From the NCBI GenBank assembly GCA_937899725.1, contig CALCCA010000074.1, forward strand, positions 21,896-85,895: a stretch of DNA of 64,000 bases. Direction: 5' to 3'. The stretch is from an uncultured Halomicronema sp. Its GTDB lineage: Bacteria; Cyanobacteriota; Cyanobacteriia; Phormidesmidales; Phormidesmidaceae. Under the pieces are notes generated by a model. That model was not told the origin of the DNA. It did not search any database and was given only the letters and a program-made list of their open reading frames with translations. Positions 36,144 to 45,738 of the stretch are shown in pieces. The position numbers were made by a program, and so were the translations under genes. The stretch's first letter is position 1. Every line of letters starts with the position of its first letter.

Positions 36144-36617
36144 ATGAAGGAATGCCTTCGTATACAGAAGTTGCTGCTGGACGATGTCGATGAGCGTCTA
36201 CTCGACATCTTGCATCGGGATGCTCGCACCTCGATCGCCGATTTGGCCAGAGCCTTAAATATGTCTGCGCCTAGCGTTTCAGAGCGGTTGAAACGACTCA
36301 AAGAATCGGGCGTAATTCAGGATTTTACGATCGCGGTAGACCCCAAGATGCTGGGCTATGCGTTGTCGTTTTATATTCGGATTCGCCCGCTGCCGGGCCA
36401 GTTGGCCAAAGTGGTGGCGATGATTCAAGCGATTGCAGCAATTGTGGAATGCGATCGAGTGACGGGAGATGACTGCTTTATCGCGAAGGTTCACGTGCGA
36501 TCGACGGATGAGCTGGAGCACATGATCGATCAGCTCATGCCCTATGCTCAGACCAACACGTCTCTGATTCAATCTTCACCGGTGCAAAGGCGGCTGCCGC
36601 CATTAGCTGAAAGCTGA
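36144..36617 (+). CDS. Lrp/AsnC-family transcriptional regulator
   Basis: The 157-residue protein has an N-terminal winged helix at about 13-62 (DERLLDILHRDARTSIADLARALNMSAPSVSERLKRLKESGVI) and a C-terminal RAM ligand-binding domain (FYIRIRPLPGQLAKVVAMIQ... ECDRVTGDDCFIAKVHVRSTDELEHMIDQL). Such proteins sense amino acids and form octamers. It is divergent from the EamA exporter, with 51 bases between the starts. An AT-rich partial dyad is present there, consistent with local control of exporter expression. Confidence 0.93.
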   Translation: MKECLRIQKLLLDDVDERLLDILHRDARTSIADLARALNMSAPSVSERLKRLKESGVIQDFTIAVDPKMLGYALSFYIRIRPLPGQLAKVVAMIQAIAAIVECDRVTGDDCFIAKVHVRSTDELEHMIDQLMPYAQTNTSLIQSSPVQRRLPPLAES

Positions 36618-36668
36618 CTTTTAACCGTTCAAGAGAGCGGTGAACGGGAGCACCAGTACAGTATGCAA

Positions 36669-36734
36669 GAAACCCGGTTTCTCGTGTCAGGCAATGATGG
36701 CACGAGTCCCTTTTGGCCCCCTAAACCGGGTTTC
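36669..36734. terminator. Inverted AAACCCGGTTTC repeat between convergent genes
   Basis: GAAACCCGGTTT (36669-36680) and AAACCGGGTTTC (36723-36734) are perfect complements. Just inside them lies a second pair, CTCGTG (36681-36686) and CACGAG (36701-36706). The structure sits between the 3' ends of the AsnC gene and mutL. It may act as a bidirectional terminator. AAACCCGGTTTC is also a frequent repeat type in cyanobacterial genomes. Confidence 0.6.
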
Positions 36735-36758
36735 GGTAACGACGTTCTAGCAATCGCC

Positions 36759-38426
36759 CTATGGTTCCAACCCGTGGCTTTTGCCAATTACCCAACTGCG
36801 CCGAAAGTAGCGAGCCAGACTCGATTCATTTAGCGTCAGGCAGATGGGGCGACCGTGGGGGCAGGTTTGGGGTTTACGGGCTCGCTGCCAGGCATCCAAA
36901 ATCTGCTGCATCGCGGTGATTTCTAGCGGGGTGCCATTGCGGATGGCGGTGCGGCAAGCGGTAGCGACAAGGGCGCTGTCTAAATCGCCGCCGAGGCTGA
37001 GTTCTCGCAGGGCCGCGTCGCCGTCGTCGCGATGCTGTAGGGGCGCAGGCAGCGTGCGCACGGCCCAAAGCTGCGGCCCAAAAGCTTCCACTGTGAGGCC
37101 AATGCGCTGCAGCTGCGCCACCTGCGCTTCGGTCAGATCGGACAGCACGATGGGGGTTTCGAGGTCGACGATTTCCCAGCGATCGCACAGCTCTTCGTAC
37201 AGCACCCGTTCATGGGCGATGTGCTGCTCAATCAGGCAGAGCCCGGCAGGGTGCTCGGCCAAAATATAGCGGTTGTGCACCTGGGCGATCGCTCGCAGCG
37301 CCAAGGGGGCGGCATCGGAGTCGGCCGCCGGTGAGGTGGCCCCATAGCGGCTGTCGGGTTCGGCTAGCTTGAGCAGTTGAGTGAGACGCTGATGACCGGC
37401 TGCAGCGGGGCGCTCAATCTGTGATGCCCGTAAGGTATCGTCAATGGCGGCAGCAATGGCCTCGTGCCAGCGATCGCTGTGCTGTAGAAACACCCGTGAT
37501 TTGTCGGGGGCGCGATGCCAATCCACTTGCTGAGGCGGAGCCTGCAAATGGAGAAACACGACGGGATAGCGATCGCGGGGCAGCGATCGCCGTAGGATTG
37601 CCAGCAGTCGCTCAGTCAGGTCGGGTAGCTGCACCAGGCGACCATTGAGGGCCACAAAGAGGCCATCAGGTCGCCGCCGATGGCAGCGATCGGGCAGGCC
37701 CAGCAGCAGATAGAGCTGGCCCGTGGCCTCGGGTAGGTCAACGGTTTGCCGCGCCTCGCGCAAATCCGTCACTGGCAGCCGTCGCATCACCTGAGGCAAG
37801 ATATGCAAGGCCGACTGCCCCGGCCAGAGGGTAAACCAGGGCCGCTCGTCCAGCTCGCCCTGCCAGGTCAAGGTGGGATGACATAGGGCCAGATGCTGCA
37901 CCGCCTGCAGCATCGCCCGCAGCTGTGACTGGCGAGCGTCGGCGAGCGACTGCCGCGACGGCATGGGATAAAACAGATCAGCCACTTCAACCCGCGTGCC
38001 AGGGGCCATGGCCATCGGTGTGACGTTCAGGGGCCGCCCGGTGCGATCACAGGTGAGACAAAAGCCACTGCTTTCCGGCCCGTGGGGGCGACTGCACAGG
38101 GTAAGCCGCGACAGCCGACTCAGGCTATGCAGCGCTTCACCGCGAAAGCCGAGGCTGCGAATATTCCACAAATCGGCTTTGGCCGAAAGTTTGCTAGTGC
38201 TGTGGGAGGTGGCGGCCTGTCGCAAATCGGCAACGGAAAGTCCGACACCGTTATCAGTGACCTGAATGTGCCAGGGCTGCGATCGCACCGTCACGATAAT
38301 GCGCGATGCCCCGGCATCAATCGCATTTTCAGCCAGTTCGCGTACCACAGCTGCGGGGGAATCGATCACCTCCCCAGCGGCCATCAGCTTGACAATGTCT
38401 AACGGCAGTGATTGGATGCCTGCCAT
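36759..38426 (-). CDS. mutL: DNA mismatch repair protein MutL
   Basis: The 555-residue protein has a GHKL ATPase domain with E30, N34 and D37 in RELAENAIDAGAS, DNGVGL at 58-63, and SHSTSKL followed by LGFRGEAL. The C-terminal domain carries EQHIAHERVLYEEL, a variant of the endonuclease motif DQHA(x)2E(x)4E with Asp to Glu and Ala to Ile changes. The second metal-site motif CPHGRP is intact. It should therefore be a nicking MutL of the kind used by bacteria without MutH. It couples mismatch recognition by MutS to strand removal. Confidence 0.95.
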   Translation of the reverse strand: MAGIQSLPLDIVKLMAAGEVIDSPAAVVRELAENAIDAGASRIIVTVRSQPWHIQVTDNGVGLSVADLRQAATSHSTSKLSAKADLWNIRSLGFRGEALHSLSRLSRLTLCSRPHGPESSGFCLTCDRTGRPLNVTPMAMAPGTRVEVADLFYPMPSRQSLADARQSQLRAMLQAVQHLALCHPTLTWQGELDERPWFTLWPGQSALHILPQVMRRLPVTDLREARQTVDLPEATGQLYLLLGLPDRCHRRRPDGLFVALNGRLVQLPDLTERLLAILRRSLPRDRYPVVFLHLQAPPQQVDWHRAPDKSRVFLQHSDRWHEAIAAAIDDTLRASQIERPAAAGHQRLTQLLKLAEPDSRYGATSPAADSDAAPLALRAIAQVHNRYILAEHPAGLCLIEQHIAHERVLYEELCDRWEIVDLETPIVLSDLTEAQVAQLQRIGLTVEAFGPQLWAVRTLPAPLQHRDDGDAALRELSLGGDLDSALVATACRTAIRNGTPLEITAMQQILDAWQRARKPQTCPHGRPICLTLNESSLARYFRRSWVIGKSHGLEP

Positions 38427-38667
38427 TCAGCAAAACGCCCGAAAAAAGGTCAGGCTACGGCACCATGGCCCAGCCATCCCCCATGCTAGCGAGAAGTTGA
38501 AGAGTTCTGACCCCGCCGGGCAAAATTCTCAGGACTCGGCCTAGGGCGCGTCATCAGTTAAACTCGAAAGTCTGACGGCATGGGCATTATCGCGCCTGCT
38601 CCGGAAACCTAGCTAGAGGCTGAACCGCTTTCAGCATCAGGACTCAGCCGCTAAATGATGACAGCCT

Positions 38668-39447
38668 CTAGAGAATCTGCGAGAGGAATTTCTTCGTGCG
38701 GTCTTCTTGAGGATCGTTGAAAAACGCCTCGGGGGTGTTCTCTTCCACCAGTACGCCGCCATCCATCAGCACGACGCGATCGGCAACTTCTCGGGCAAAG
38801 CCGACTTCGTGCGTCACACAGACCATCGTCATCCCCTCAGTGGCCAGCGTGCGCATGACGTCCAACACTTCCCGCACCATTTCAGGGTCAAGGGCCGAAG
38901 TGGGCTCGTCGAACAGCATTACCTTGGGCTGCATGGCCAGCGAGCGGGCGATCGCCACACGCTGCTGTTGCCCCCCCGAGAGTTGGCCGGGAAACTTTTG
39001 CGCCTGCTCTAAAATGCCAACCCGCTCTAACAGCTGCATCGCCACTTCTTGCGCTTTCGCCTTGGGCCAGTGGCGCACCCAAATCGGGGCCAGGGTGACG
39101 TTTTGCAGCACCGTCAAATGGGGAAACAGGTTGAACTGTTGAAACACCATCCCCACTTCGCGGCGGATCGCTTCAATATTTTTGAGGTCGTGGGCCAACT
39201 CAATGCCGTCAACCTCAATGCTGCCCTTTTGATAGGGTTCCAACGCGTTAAAGGTGCGAATGAAGGTCGATTTACCCGAACCCGACGGCCCCATGACGAC
39301 TAGCACTTCGCCCTTATAGACCGTCATGCTGACGCCCTTGAGGACGTGGAAGCCATTGTCGTACCATTTCTCGACATCGGTGGCGACAATGACGGGTTCA
39401 CCGGTTTTGTCAGAAACAGGAACGGTTTCAGTTTGAAACTGGGTCAT
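38668..39447 (-). CDS. bgtA: Polar amino acid ABC transporter, ATP-binding protein (BgtA-like)
   Basis: The 259-residue ATPase has Walker [10 protein letters not shown] at 53-61, Q-loop [17 protein letters not shown], signature [16 protein letters not shown], Walker [15 protein letters not shown] and H-loop VTHEVGFA. It belongs to the GlnQ/HisP family that drives uptake of amino acids. It is the last gene of an operon with two permease genes, with 165 bases between it and the NatH-like permease. The order matches Anabaena natG-natH-bgtA, so neutral or basic amino acids are the likely substrates. Confidence 0.92.
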   Translation of the reverse strand: MTQFQTETVPVSDKTGEPVIVATDVEKWYDNGFHVLKGVSMTVYKGEVLVVMGPSGSGKSTFIRTFNALEPYQKGSIEVDGIELAHDLKNIEAIRREVGMVFQQFNLFPHLTVLQNVTLAPIWVRHWPKAKAQEVAMQLLERVGILEQAQKFPGQLSGGQQQRVAIARSLAMQPKVMLFDEPTSALDPEMVREVLDVMRTLATEGMTMVCVTHEVGFAREVADRVVLMDGGVLVEENTPEAFFNDPQEDRTKKFLSQIL

Positions 39448-39612
39448 GGGTCTATATCTCTAAAGTGGCTAAGTGGCTAGGGGTGAATAAAGCTGGTAAA
39501 CCAGCGGGGGGCAGCGGCTGAGCAATGAGATGACTTCATTGTCCAATAGGATATCCGTATCTTGGTGATCGCGGCTGTTAACTGTTACACGAAGTGGTGA
39601 GGGTTCAGGCAG

Positions 39613-41253
39613 TTACCGGTGATCCGTGTTCAGCAGTTCCTCAATACGACGACTGCCTAAGGACATGGCATAGCAGAAGAACCAGTACAGGATGCCAATA
39701 AAGAGGTAAACCTCGGCATAGCGCCCCAGATAGGTGGGGTTAGCCAAAATGGAGCGGCTGATGCCCAACAGCTCCGCCAGTCCCACAATCGACAGCAACG
39801 TGGTGTCTTGAAACAAACTAATAAACTGACCGACAATTGCCGGAATCGCGGTCTTTAGCGCTTGGGGTAGCACAATCAGGCTCAGGCTCAGCGGCGTGTT
39901 GAGCCCGAGGGAGGCAGCGGCCTCTTGCTGACCACGCGGCACCGACTGCAGGCCCGCCCGCACGTTTTCGGCCAGGTAGGCAGCACTAAAGAACGTCAGG
40001 CCAATCACGGCGCGCAGCACCCGGTCGGGGCGCATCCCTTCGGGCAAGAAGAGCGGAATCATCACCTGTCCCATAAACAGAATGGCGATCAGCGGGACGC
40101 CCCGAATTAGCTCAATGTAAGCGACCGATAACCACTTGACCACCGGCAGACTGCTGCGCCGACCGAGTGCCAAGGCCACCCCAATGGGAAAACACAGCGC
40201 GATGCCGCTCACGGCCATCAGCAGAGTCAACACCAGGCCGCCCCAGTCATTGGTTGAGACGTTGACCAGCCCCAACCCCCCCCCAATCAGCCAAATGGCA
40301 ACAAGGTAGGAGGTAAACCAGAGCAGCGTGATCCATTTGCCGAGGCCCGGCTGGCGGCGACCGATCAAGCGTCCGGCCCACGCCATCGCGGCGACGATCG
40401 CGACCATGAGCAACAGCGTGGGACTGCTAGGGCGAGTGGGGGGAAACAGCACAAAACCCGCACACACCACCCCAAAGCCGATCAAGACGTTGCGGCTAAA
40501 TAGAGTGGGCAAATTACGAGCCAGCAGACCCCATGAGAGCCCTGCCAGCGTACAGACAATACCCGATAAAATCCAGATGCGCCAGTATTCGTCTGACGGA
40601 TAGAGGCCCGTCATAAACAGGCCGATGTTGTTTGGAATGGCGGCCCATTGAGCCAAGAGGAAGCCCCAGAAAAGCGCGCTTCGGATGGCCAGGTAGCTGA
40701 CAATCAAGATTGCCACCGTGAAGCCAATATCAAAGAATGAGCCCAGTAAGTTTTTCTTGAGGGTGCCGATAATTCCCTGTTTTTCGCGCCATTGCTCCAG
40801 AGGCGAGATGCCGGGCAAAATCCACCCAGGCACTGCCAGTAAAACCGCGATCGCAAATAGCACCACCGGGATGGTGCGGATCCACCCAGCCACGGCGTTA
40901 CTAATCGCGAACAGTCTGAGGCCATCGCCGCGCCCGCCTGCGTAATAGACTAGCTGGCTGTCTTCAACAACTTCCGGTAATCCTCTAATAACAGAGAGGA
41001 TATCGAGATCTGGGGCCTCGGCTAAGAAGGGCAGTCGCAGCAGGATATCCTCGAGGGGAAACACCCGATACGCCTCTAGAAGACTGACAATGCCCAATAG
41101 AAAAGCAACCACAGCGGCTACGGTCAGCCGTCCTTTCAAAGATGAAAAGTCTGATTGCTGAGGAGGACTATCGCTCACGGTACTCACAGGGCTATTATCC
41201 TTAGCCACGAGGGCTGAATCGTTTGGGGTCAGAGAAAACGGGGCAAATGACAA
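39613..41253 (-). CDS. natH: Polar amino acid ABC transporter permease, NatH-like
   Basis: The 546-residue protein contains the MetI-like permease domain (about 330-540) with the EAA loop ENVRAGLQSVPRGQQEAAASLGL. Upstream are several extra membrane helices and a long N-terminal extension. The extension has a hydrophilic segment of about 35 residues, a helix near 45-62 and a periplasmic region with LPEVVEDSQLVYYAGGRGDG. This makes it longer than the permeases I know from this family. It forms a heterodimer with the NatG-like permease encoded 18 bases upstream. Together they form the membrane channel for amino acids. Confidence 0.85.
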   Translation of the reverse strand: MSFAPFSLTPNDSALVAKDNSPVSTVSDSPPQQSDFSSLKGRLTVAAVVAFLLGIVSLLEAYRVFPLEDILLRLPFLAEAPDLDILSVIRGLPEVVEDSQLVYYAGGRGDGLRLFAISNAVAGWIRTIPVVLFAIAVLLAVPGWILPGISPLEQWREKQGIIGTLKKNLLGSFFDIGFTVAILIVSYLAIRSALFWGFLLAQWAAIPNNIGLFMTGLYPSDEYWRIWILSGIVCTLAGLSWGLLARNLPTLFSRNVLIGFGVVCAGFVLFPPTRPSSPTLLLMVAIVAAMAWAGRLIGRRQPGLGKWITLLWFTSYLVAIWLIGGGLGLVNVSTNDWGGLVLTLLMAVSGIALCFPIGVALALGRRSSLPVVKWLSVAYIELIRGVPLIAILFMGQVMIPLFLPEGMRPDRVLRAVIGLTFFSAAYLAENVRAGLQSVPRGQQEAAASLGLNTPLSLSLIVLPQALKTAIPAIVGQFISLFQDTTLLSIVGLAELLGISRSILANPTYLGRYAEVYLFIGILYWFFCYAMSLGSRRIEELLNTDHR

Positions 41254-41271
41254 ATGAATTGGCTAGCCAGA

Positions 41272-42450
41272 CTAACGTTCCTTGAACTGGACGGATTGGT
41301 TCAACGTGTTCATGCCGAGGGTGATCATCAGGTTGATGATCAAATAGGTGGCCATGAGGATTAAGAACACCTCAATCGGTCGGCCGGTTTGGTTAAAGGT
41401 GGTGTTGGCGATGGAATATAGCTCGGGATAGGCTACGGCAAACGCCAGCGATGAGTTTTTCGCGAGGTTCATAAACTCACTGTTTAACGGCGGAATAATC
41501 ACCCGCAGGGCTTGCGGAAAGACTACCAAGCGCATAGATAAGCCCGACGTCAGGCCCAGCGATCGCGCCGCTTCCCACTGCCCCCGTGATACCGATTGAA
41601 TGCCAGCGCGCACAATCTCAGCGATAAAGGCTCCGGTGTAAAACACCAGTGCGGTGAGAGCGGCCACGTATTCACGCGAGAGCCGCAGGCCCCCGGTGGC
41701 TCCCCCTCCGTCTTGCACGGTGGGCGGCTGCCAGCCCAAGGCAAACAAAAAGATCCCCAAACCAGCCAGGCCGATCGCCATCAACCCAAACAGCTGTTTT
41801 TGACCCGAGTCCCCCTGTTCGACGATGACTTTGAGGCGCCACTGCCAGACAAAAAAGGCGGCGACGGCCAGCCCAGCCAGCACCGCGAGCCAGGCCAAAA
41901 AGCCATTGCTGGTGGGCCAGGGTAGATAAACGCCACGATTACTGCCAATGATCACGTTGCCGAGATTCAGCTGGTCTTGAGGGCGAGGCAGCAGACCATA
42001 GACGGCGAAATACCAAAAAAATAGCTGCAGCAGCAGCGGAATGTTACGGATTAGGCCCACATAGGCGCGGCTGATTTTGTGCACCAGCCAGTTTTTAGAA
42101 AAACTCGCCACACCGGCGGAAATGCCTGCCGTGGTGGCCAAGAGGATGCCGGCAATGACCAAGGTAATAGTGTTGACTAGGCCGACTAACAGCGCCTTGC
42201 CGTAGGGGTCATTGGGCCGATATTCGAGGACGCTTTCGCCAATGCTAAAGCCAGCTTGGTTCGACAAAAAGCCAAAGCCAAACGAGATACCCTGCTGGGC
42301 CAAGTTGGCCCGCAAATTGAGTAAAAAATAGCTCAGAACCAAAATAACTAAGGCCAGGGTAATCACCTGAAAGGCAATCTTCCAAAAGCGATCGTCTCGC
42401 AGCAGTTGCTGCCAATTCAGTTTTTTGGACTCGCTGGAGTTACTAACCAT
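41272..42450 (-). CDS. natG: Polar amino acid ABC transporter permease, NatG-like
   Basis: The 392-residue protein begins with a short cytoplasmic tail and a first membrane helix (about 26-44). The permease domain includes GIIRNIPLLLQ-like sequence (VGLIRNIPLLLQLFFWY) and the EAA loop EIVRAGIQSVSRGQWEAARSLGL. The family has an enlarged central loop between helices, seen here as the RGVYLPWPTSNGF segment. It is the first gene of the operon natG-natH-bgtA, translated in that order on the reverse strand. No periplasmic binding protein gene precedes it, unlike in Anabaena, where natF is adjacent. Confidence 0.87.
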   Translation of the reverse strand: MVSNSSESKKLNWQQLLRDDRFWKIAFQVITLALVILVLSYFLLNLRANLAQQGISFGFGFLSNQAGFSIGESVLEYRPNDPYGKALLVGLVNTITLVIAGILLATTAGISAGVASFSKNWLVHKISRAYVGLIRNIPLLLQLFFWYFAVYGLLPRPQDQLNLGNVIIGSNRGVYLPWPTSNGFLAWLAVLAGLAVAAFFVWQWRLKVIVEQGDSGQKQLFGLMAIGLAGLGIFLFALGWQPPTVQDGGGATGGLRLSREYVAALTALVFYTGAFIAEIVRAGIQSVSRGQWEAARSLGLTSGLSMRLVVFPQALRVIIPPLNSEFMNLAKNSSLAFAVAYPELYSIANTTFNQTGRPIEVFLILMATYLIINLMITLGMNTLNQSVQFKER

Positions 42451-42891
42451 CTATGCGTGATTCCATCAGGGAACGGGGAAAAGGCATGGCAGTCCAAGGC
42501 TCAAGGGACAAGAACGATAGCCAAATCACACTTACCTGCTCCTGCCAATCCCCCTTGAAGGGGGGCGCGGCACTCACGGAAAAGGCTAAACCTGACACGG
42601 TAATCGCTCGCCACCAATCGCCATCGGGACTCAAACAATCACTTCGGTACTTGCTATGACCCAAGGATTTTTAGCACCTTATGACAAAACTCTCCATTAG
42701 AAAAGTTTCATCTGCTACGGCACGAACCTGGCACTGCCGGTGAGAACGCCCGTGAAATAGCGGCTAATCCCAGAGATTAACTCGATTGCAAGATGCAATA
42801 TTGCAACGGAGATGTGCCAAATTTGACACATCTCTTCATGCCCTAGCACTGAACCAGCGCGGTTAACGGTAAGGATGGCTGCGCTCTTGGC
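42451..42891. other. Control region of the amino acid transporter operon
   Basis: These 440 bases lie between the end of the efflux adaptor gene and the natG start. No convincing gene is present; a 73-codon reverse frame at the edge has no family match. Two palindromes at 42794-42834 are annotated separately. Confidence 0.5.
42794..42834. promoter_or_regulatory. Two adjacent palindromes, candidate operators
   Basis: TGCAATATTGCA (42794-42805) is a perfect 12-bp palindrome. Three bases further, GAGATGTG..CAAATTTG..CACATCTC (42809-42834) is a 26-bp palindrome with one mismatched pair. They lie about 350 bases upstream of the natG start and 60 bases after the adaptor gene end. They could bind a repressor or serve as an intergenic hairpin. 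Confidence 0.6.
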
Positions 42892-44256
42892 CTATTCGGC
42901 CTCCGTGTCGTCCGTGTCGCTGCTACGGCCAAAGGTGAGATTTTCGAGCGTGGTGCCCGGAGGTAAATCGACAAAAACGCGATCGCCCTCAGCCACGCCC
43001 GCCAAAATTTGAATCTGATCACCGGCCTGAGAGCCCAGGGTGACCGAACGAAAGCGGATGCGATCGCGATCGCCGGGCACCAAGACGCCCGATTGGCCTT
43101 CCTGCGTCACGATGGCCACCGTGGGCACCACCAGGGCATCAGCGAGTTCATCCCCAATAAATGCCACCGTCACGTTCATGTTAGAGCGCAGAATCTCCTG
43201 CCCGGCCAGCAGCTCAATCCGAATTTGAAAGAGGGTCACATTTTGGCGTTCGATCGCCTCGGGAGCGATCAGCCGCACCTGACCCTGAAACACCTCATCG
43301 GGAAAGGCATCCGCCACCACTTCGACCGTCTGACCCGGACGAATTTGGGCAATATCGGCTTCGGGCACCTCGGCCAACACTTCTAAGTCGCTGGCAATGG
43401 CCACAATGGCGGTAGAGGTGGCCGAGGTGGCATCCGAGGCCGATGTTGTGGGGGTGACAAAGGCCCCTTCGTTGGCAAACTTTTGCGTCACAATGCCCGC
43501 AAAGGGCGCTTGCAGCTGGGTGTCATCAAACTGCACTTGGGTGGCCTCCAGCTGGGCCTGGGCCTGCGCCAGCCGGGCCTCTGCCTGAGCGATGTCTTCC
43601 GGCCGCGGATCGTTCTGCAAGTCGGCCAGTCGTTCTGCTGCTTCTCGCCGTTGCGACTGCGCCGTGTCTAACGCCGCTTCGGCGCTGCGCACGCCCTGCA
43701 CAAAGGTATCCAGCTCATTCTGCGAGATCGCACCTTGGGTGGCGAGGCGGCGATTGCGCGCTAGCTGCGCCTGCGCCAGGTCGAGCCGCGCGGCAGCATC
43801 GCTGACCTGGGCCGCCGCAGTATCAACGGCAGCGGCAGCTTGGGCGATCGCCTCTTGATTGTTGCCCCGTCGCACATCCTCCAGCTGCGCCACCGCTTCT
43901 GCCACCGCCGCCTCGCGTAGGCGGATTTGGGCCGCGACGTCATCATTTTCCATCTGAGCAATGACTTGGCCGGCAGTGACGCGATCGCCCTGCTCCACCA
44001 ACAAATTTTCTAAAATACCCGAAGTTTTCGGGCTGAGGTTCACCGTTTGCACCGGTTCGACGGTGCCGCTGGCCGTAATGCGCACGGTCAGGGCCGTCTC
44101 AGCGACCGGAACTGTCAGGGCCGCGACATCGTAGGCGGGGCCGCGACTGCGGGTGACCCCCACCCCAATGGCCCCCATCCCAATGGCGCCGAGCGCGATC
44201 ACCCCCAAGAGCCAAGGGAGCGGGCGGCGCACTTTGCCAAACACCGGAATCTGCAT
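42892..44256 (-). CDS. Periplasmic adaptor (membrane fusion) protein of an efflux pump
   Basis: The 454-residue protein starts at MQIPVFGKVRRPLPW and has one membrane helix at about 13-32. The first lipoyl half is ITASGTVEPVQTVNLSPKTSGILENLLVEQGDRVTAGQVIA. A long Ala/Gln-rich alpha-helical hairpin (about 100-260) follows, then the second lipoyl half APFAGIVTQKFANEGAFV, a beta barrel and a membrane-proximal domain ending in a Asp/Glu-rich tail. The form is that of RND or MacA-type adaptors. No pump or outer-membrane gene lies next to it in the window. The frame extends 55 codons upstream, but the sequence there is unlike the family. Confidence 0.87.
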   Translation of the reverse strand: MQIPVFGKVRRPLPWLLGVIALGAIGMGAIGVGVTRSRGPAYDVAALTVPVAETALTVRITASGTVEPVQTVNLSPKTSGILENLLVEQGDRVTAGQVIAQMENDDVAAQIRLREAAVAEAVAQLEDVRRGNNQEAIAQAAAAVDTAAAQVSDAAARLDLAQAQLARNRRLATQGAISQNELDTFVQGVRSAEAALDTAQSQRREAAERLADLQNDPRPEDIAQAEARLAQAQAQLEATQVQFDDTQLQAPFAGIVTQKFANEGAFVTPTTSASDATSATSTAIVAIASDLEVLAEVPEADIAQIRPGQTVEVVADAFPDEVFQGQVRLIAPEAIERQNVTLFQIRIELLAGQEILRSNMNVTVAFIGDELADALVVPTVAIVTQEGQSGVLVPGDRDRIRFRSVTLGSQAGDQIQILAGVAEGDRVFVDLPPGTTLENLTFGRSSDTDDTEAE

Positions 44257-44505
44257 AAACGCGAGGTTACCAACTGCCAGGAAACATACTGTCCCACTAT
44301 AGCGACGCCATTTAGACGATGTGGCCCTGGTCGGCACCCGTGACGGGAATGGCCGGTGGGGGCAGCGAGTGCAGGGCAGACCTTCGTGTGATCCTGCTTT
44401 GAGCAGGGGGGTGAGCCCCACCGCGACAAGATATCGATTGGCTATCTCGCCCTCAGAACTTTGGCGGTGCGCCGCTGCCGTTGGCTTGCATGAGAGCGGT
44501 GCGGC

Positions 44506-45318
44506 TCACAACAGCCCCTGCAGGCCCACCATCAGACACAGCAGCAAGGTCTCCGTCCATTCCACAATCGCGCCATAGGTATCGCCAGTTTGACCCCTGA
44601 GCTGGCCACTAAACCAAGCCCCGGTGAGGAGCGCGATCGTCTCACCGCCCAGAACCGTGCCCACCAGCCATGGGCCCTGCTCGGGATACAGCCATCCCGT
44701 CACGCCCGTGAGGCCGAGCAGCGCCGTCAGGCCCACCAGCCAGTCCGTTTGGGGCTGCGCATGTGCTTTATGGAAGGCACCTTTGCCGTCCCGCTTGAGA
44801 TAGGGATAGCGGGCGATCGCTACCACCTGTCCCCAGCGGCTCCAGCCGGTGGCAGCCAGCAAGGCAAACCATCGCATGGCCTCTAAATCGAACAAACAGA
44901 CGCCTTTTAACCCCAGCAATACAATCGCCGTCATCACGCCAAACGCGCCACTGTGGCTATCGGCCATGACCGCCAGTCGCCGATTGCGGTCGGGCACGGC
45001 TAGGCCATCCGCCGTGTCCATCGCGCCGTCGAGATGCAGACCGCCGGTAATCAACAGCCATAGCGCCACGAGCAAGCCGCAGCGAGTTGCCATTGGCAGG
45101 GCGATCGCTGCCAGCAAGGCATCCGCCCCCGCCAGCAGGGCGCCAATGCCGAGCCCGACTAACGGCGCATAGCGAGCAATGCCCTCAAACTGCATCGGCC
45201 AGTGTTGCGGGATCGGCATTGCGGTATAAAAAGTCACTGCGCCGATCAGTTGAGCGCCCCAACGTTGCCATCGGGGTGGGTCAGGGGGCGCTGGTGGGGG
45301 AGAGAAGTCAGACATCAC
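44506..45318 (-). CDS. cobS: Adenosylcobinamide-GDP ribazoletransferase (cobalamin synthase)
   Basis: The 270-residue integral membrane enzyme joins adenosylcobinamide-GDP with alpha-ribazole in the last steps of cobalamin synthesis. Its active-site motif is GGLHLDGAMDTADGLA at about 92-107, with D97, D101 and D104. FYTAMPIP near 30-37 and DSHSGAFGVMTAIVLL are also typical of CobS. It has six or seven membrane helices. cobS next to tgt and psbK is seen in several cyanobacteria. It is separated from cbiD by 24 kb. It is divergent from the small gene preceding tgt. Confidence 0.92.
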   Translation of the reverse strand: MMSDFSPPPAPPDPPRWQRWGAQLIGAVTFYTAMPIPQHWPMQFEGIARYAPLVGLGIGALLAGADALLAAIALPMATRCGLLVALWLLITGGLHLDGAMDTADGLAVPDRNRRLAVMADSHSGAFGVMTAIVLLGLKGVCLFDLEAMRWFALLAATGWSRWGQVVAIARYPYLKRDGKGAFHKAHAQPQTDWLVGLTALLGLTGVTGWLYPEQGPWLVGTVLGGETIALLTGAWFSGQLRGQTGDTYGAIVEWTETLLLCLMVGLQGLL

Positions 45319-45738
45319 AGGGCGCGAGTTCAGGGCTTCTCTATCATCGCGCTTTTCGCGTCACTACTAGATGTAGCGTGGTGCTGGTGGCTAATACCTA
45401 AGGTTGCGCCGATATGTAGCAATGGGGAAATCTGAGTCGAAAAATTACCAACTTTGATGACAGAATTTCTGACGGCCCAAAGCCCCGTTTTGCCGGGGTT
45501 CAAAGTCCAGCTGCCACAGTCGATCAGGTCCACGGTTAAATCGGTCAAGTGCTTATGTAAAGCAGTTTGTGGCGATTTTTATCAAGCTTTTGAGCTGGTT
45601 TGATCGACTCAATTTGAGAAAACCGTCCTACTCCTGAACTTCGATCTCGGATGATCGATTATCGTGGATATAGACCTCTGACGAACCCCCTGATTATTGG
45701 GCGTTGGCGGAGTCGAAGTTTGCTTGTGTGACAGTCCT
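45319..45738. other. Intergenic region between divergent cobS and the tgt operon
   Basis: 420 bases contain the promoters of both sides. I looked for a cobalamin riboswitch upstream of cobS and did not find its conserved B12-box-type sequence. A short GCCCCG..CGGGGTT hairpin lies near 45482-45500. No gene is seen. Confidence 0.45.

Noticed and set aside
42443..42664. Reverse frame of 73 codons upstream of natG, considered as a missing binding protein remnant
   Set aside because: No lipobox or binding-protein motif; the translation is not family-like.
45319..45738. Possible cobalamin riboswitch upstream of cobS
   Set aside because: I could not find the conserved B12-box-like sequence or the expected helix pattern; one short GC hairpin is not enough.
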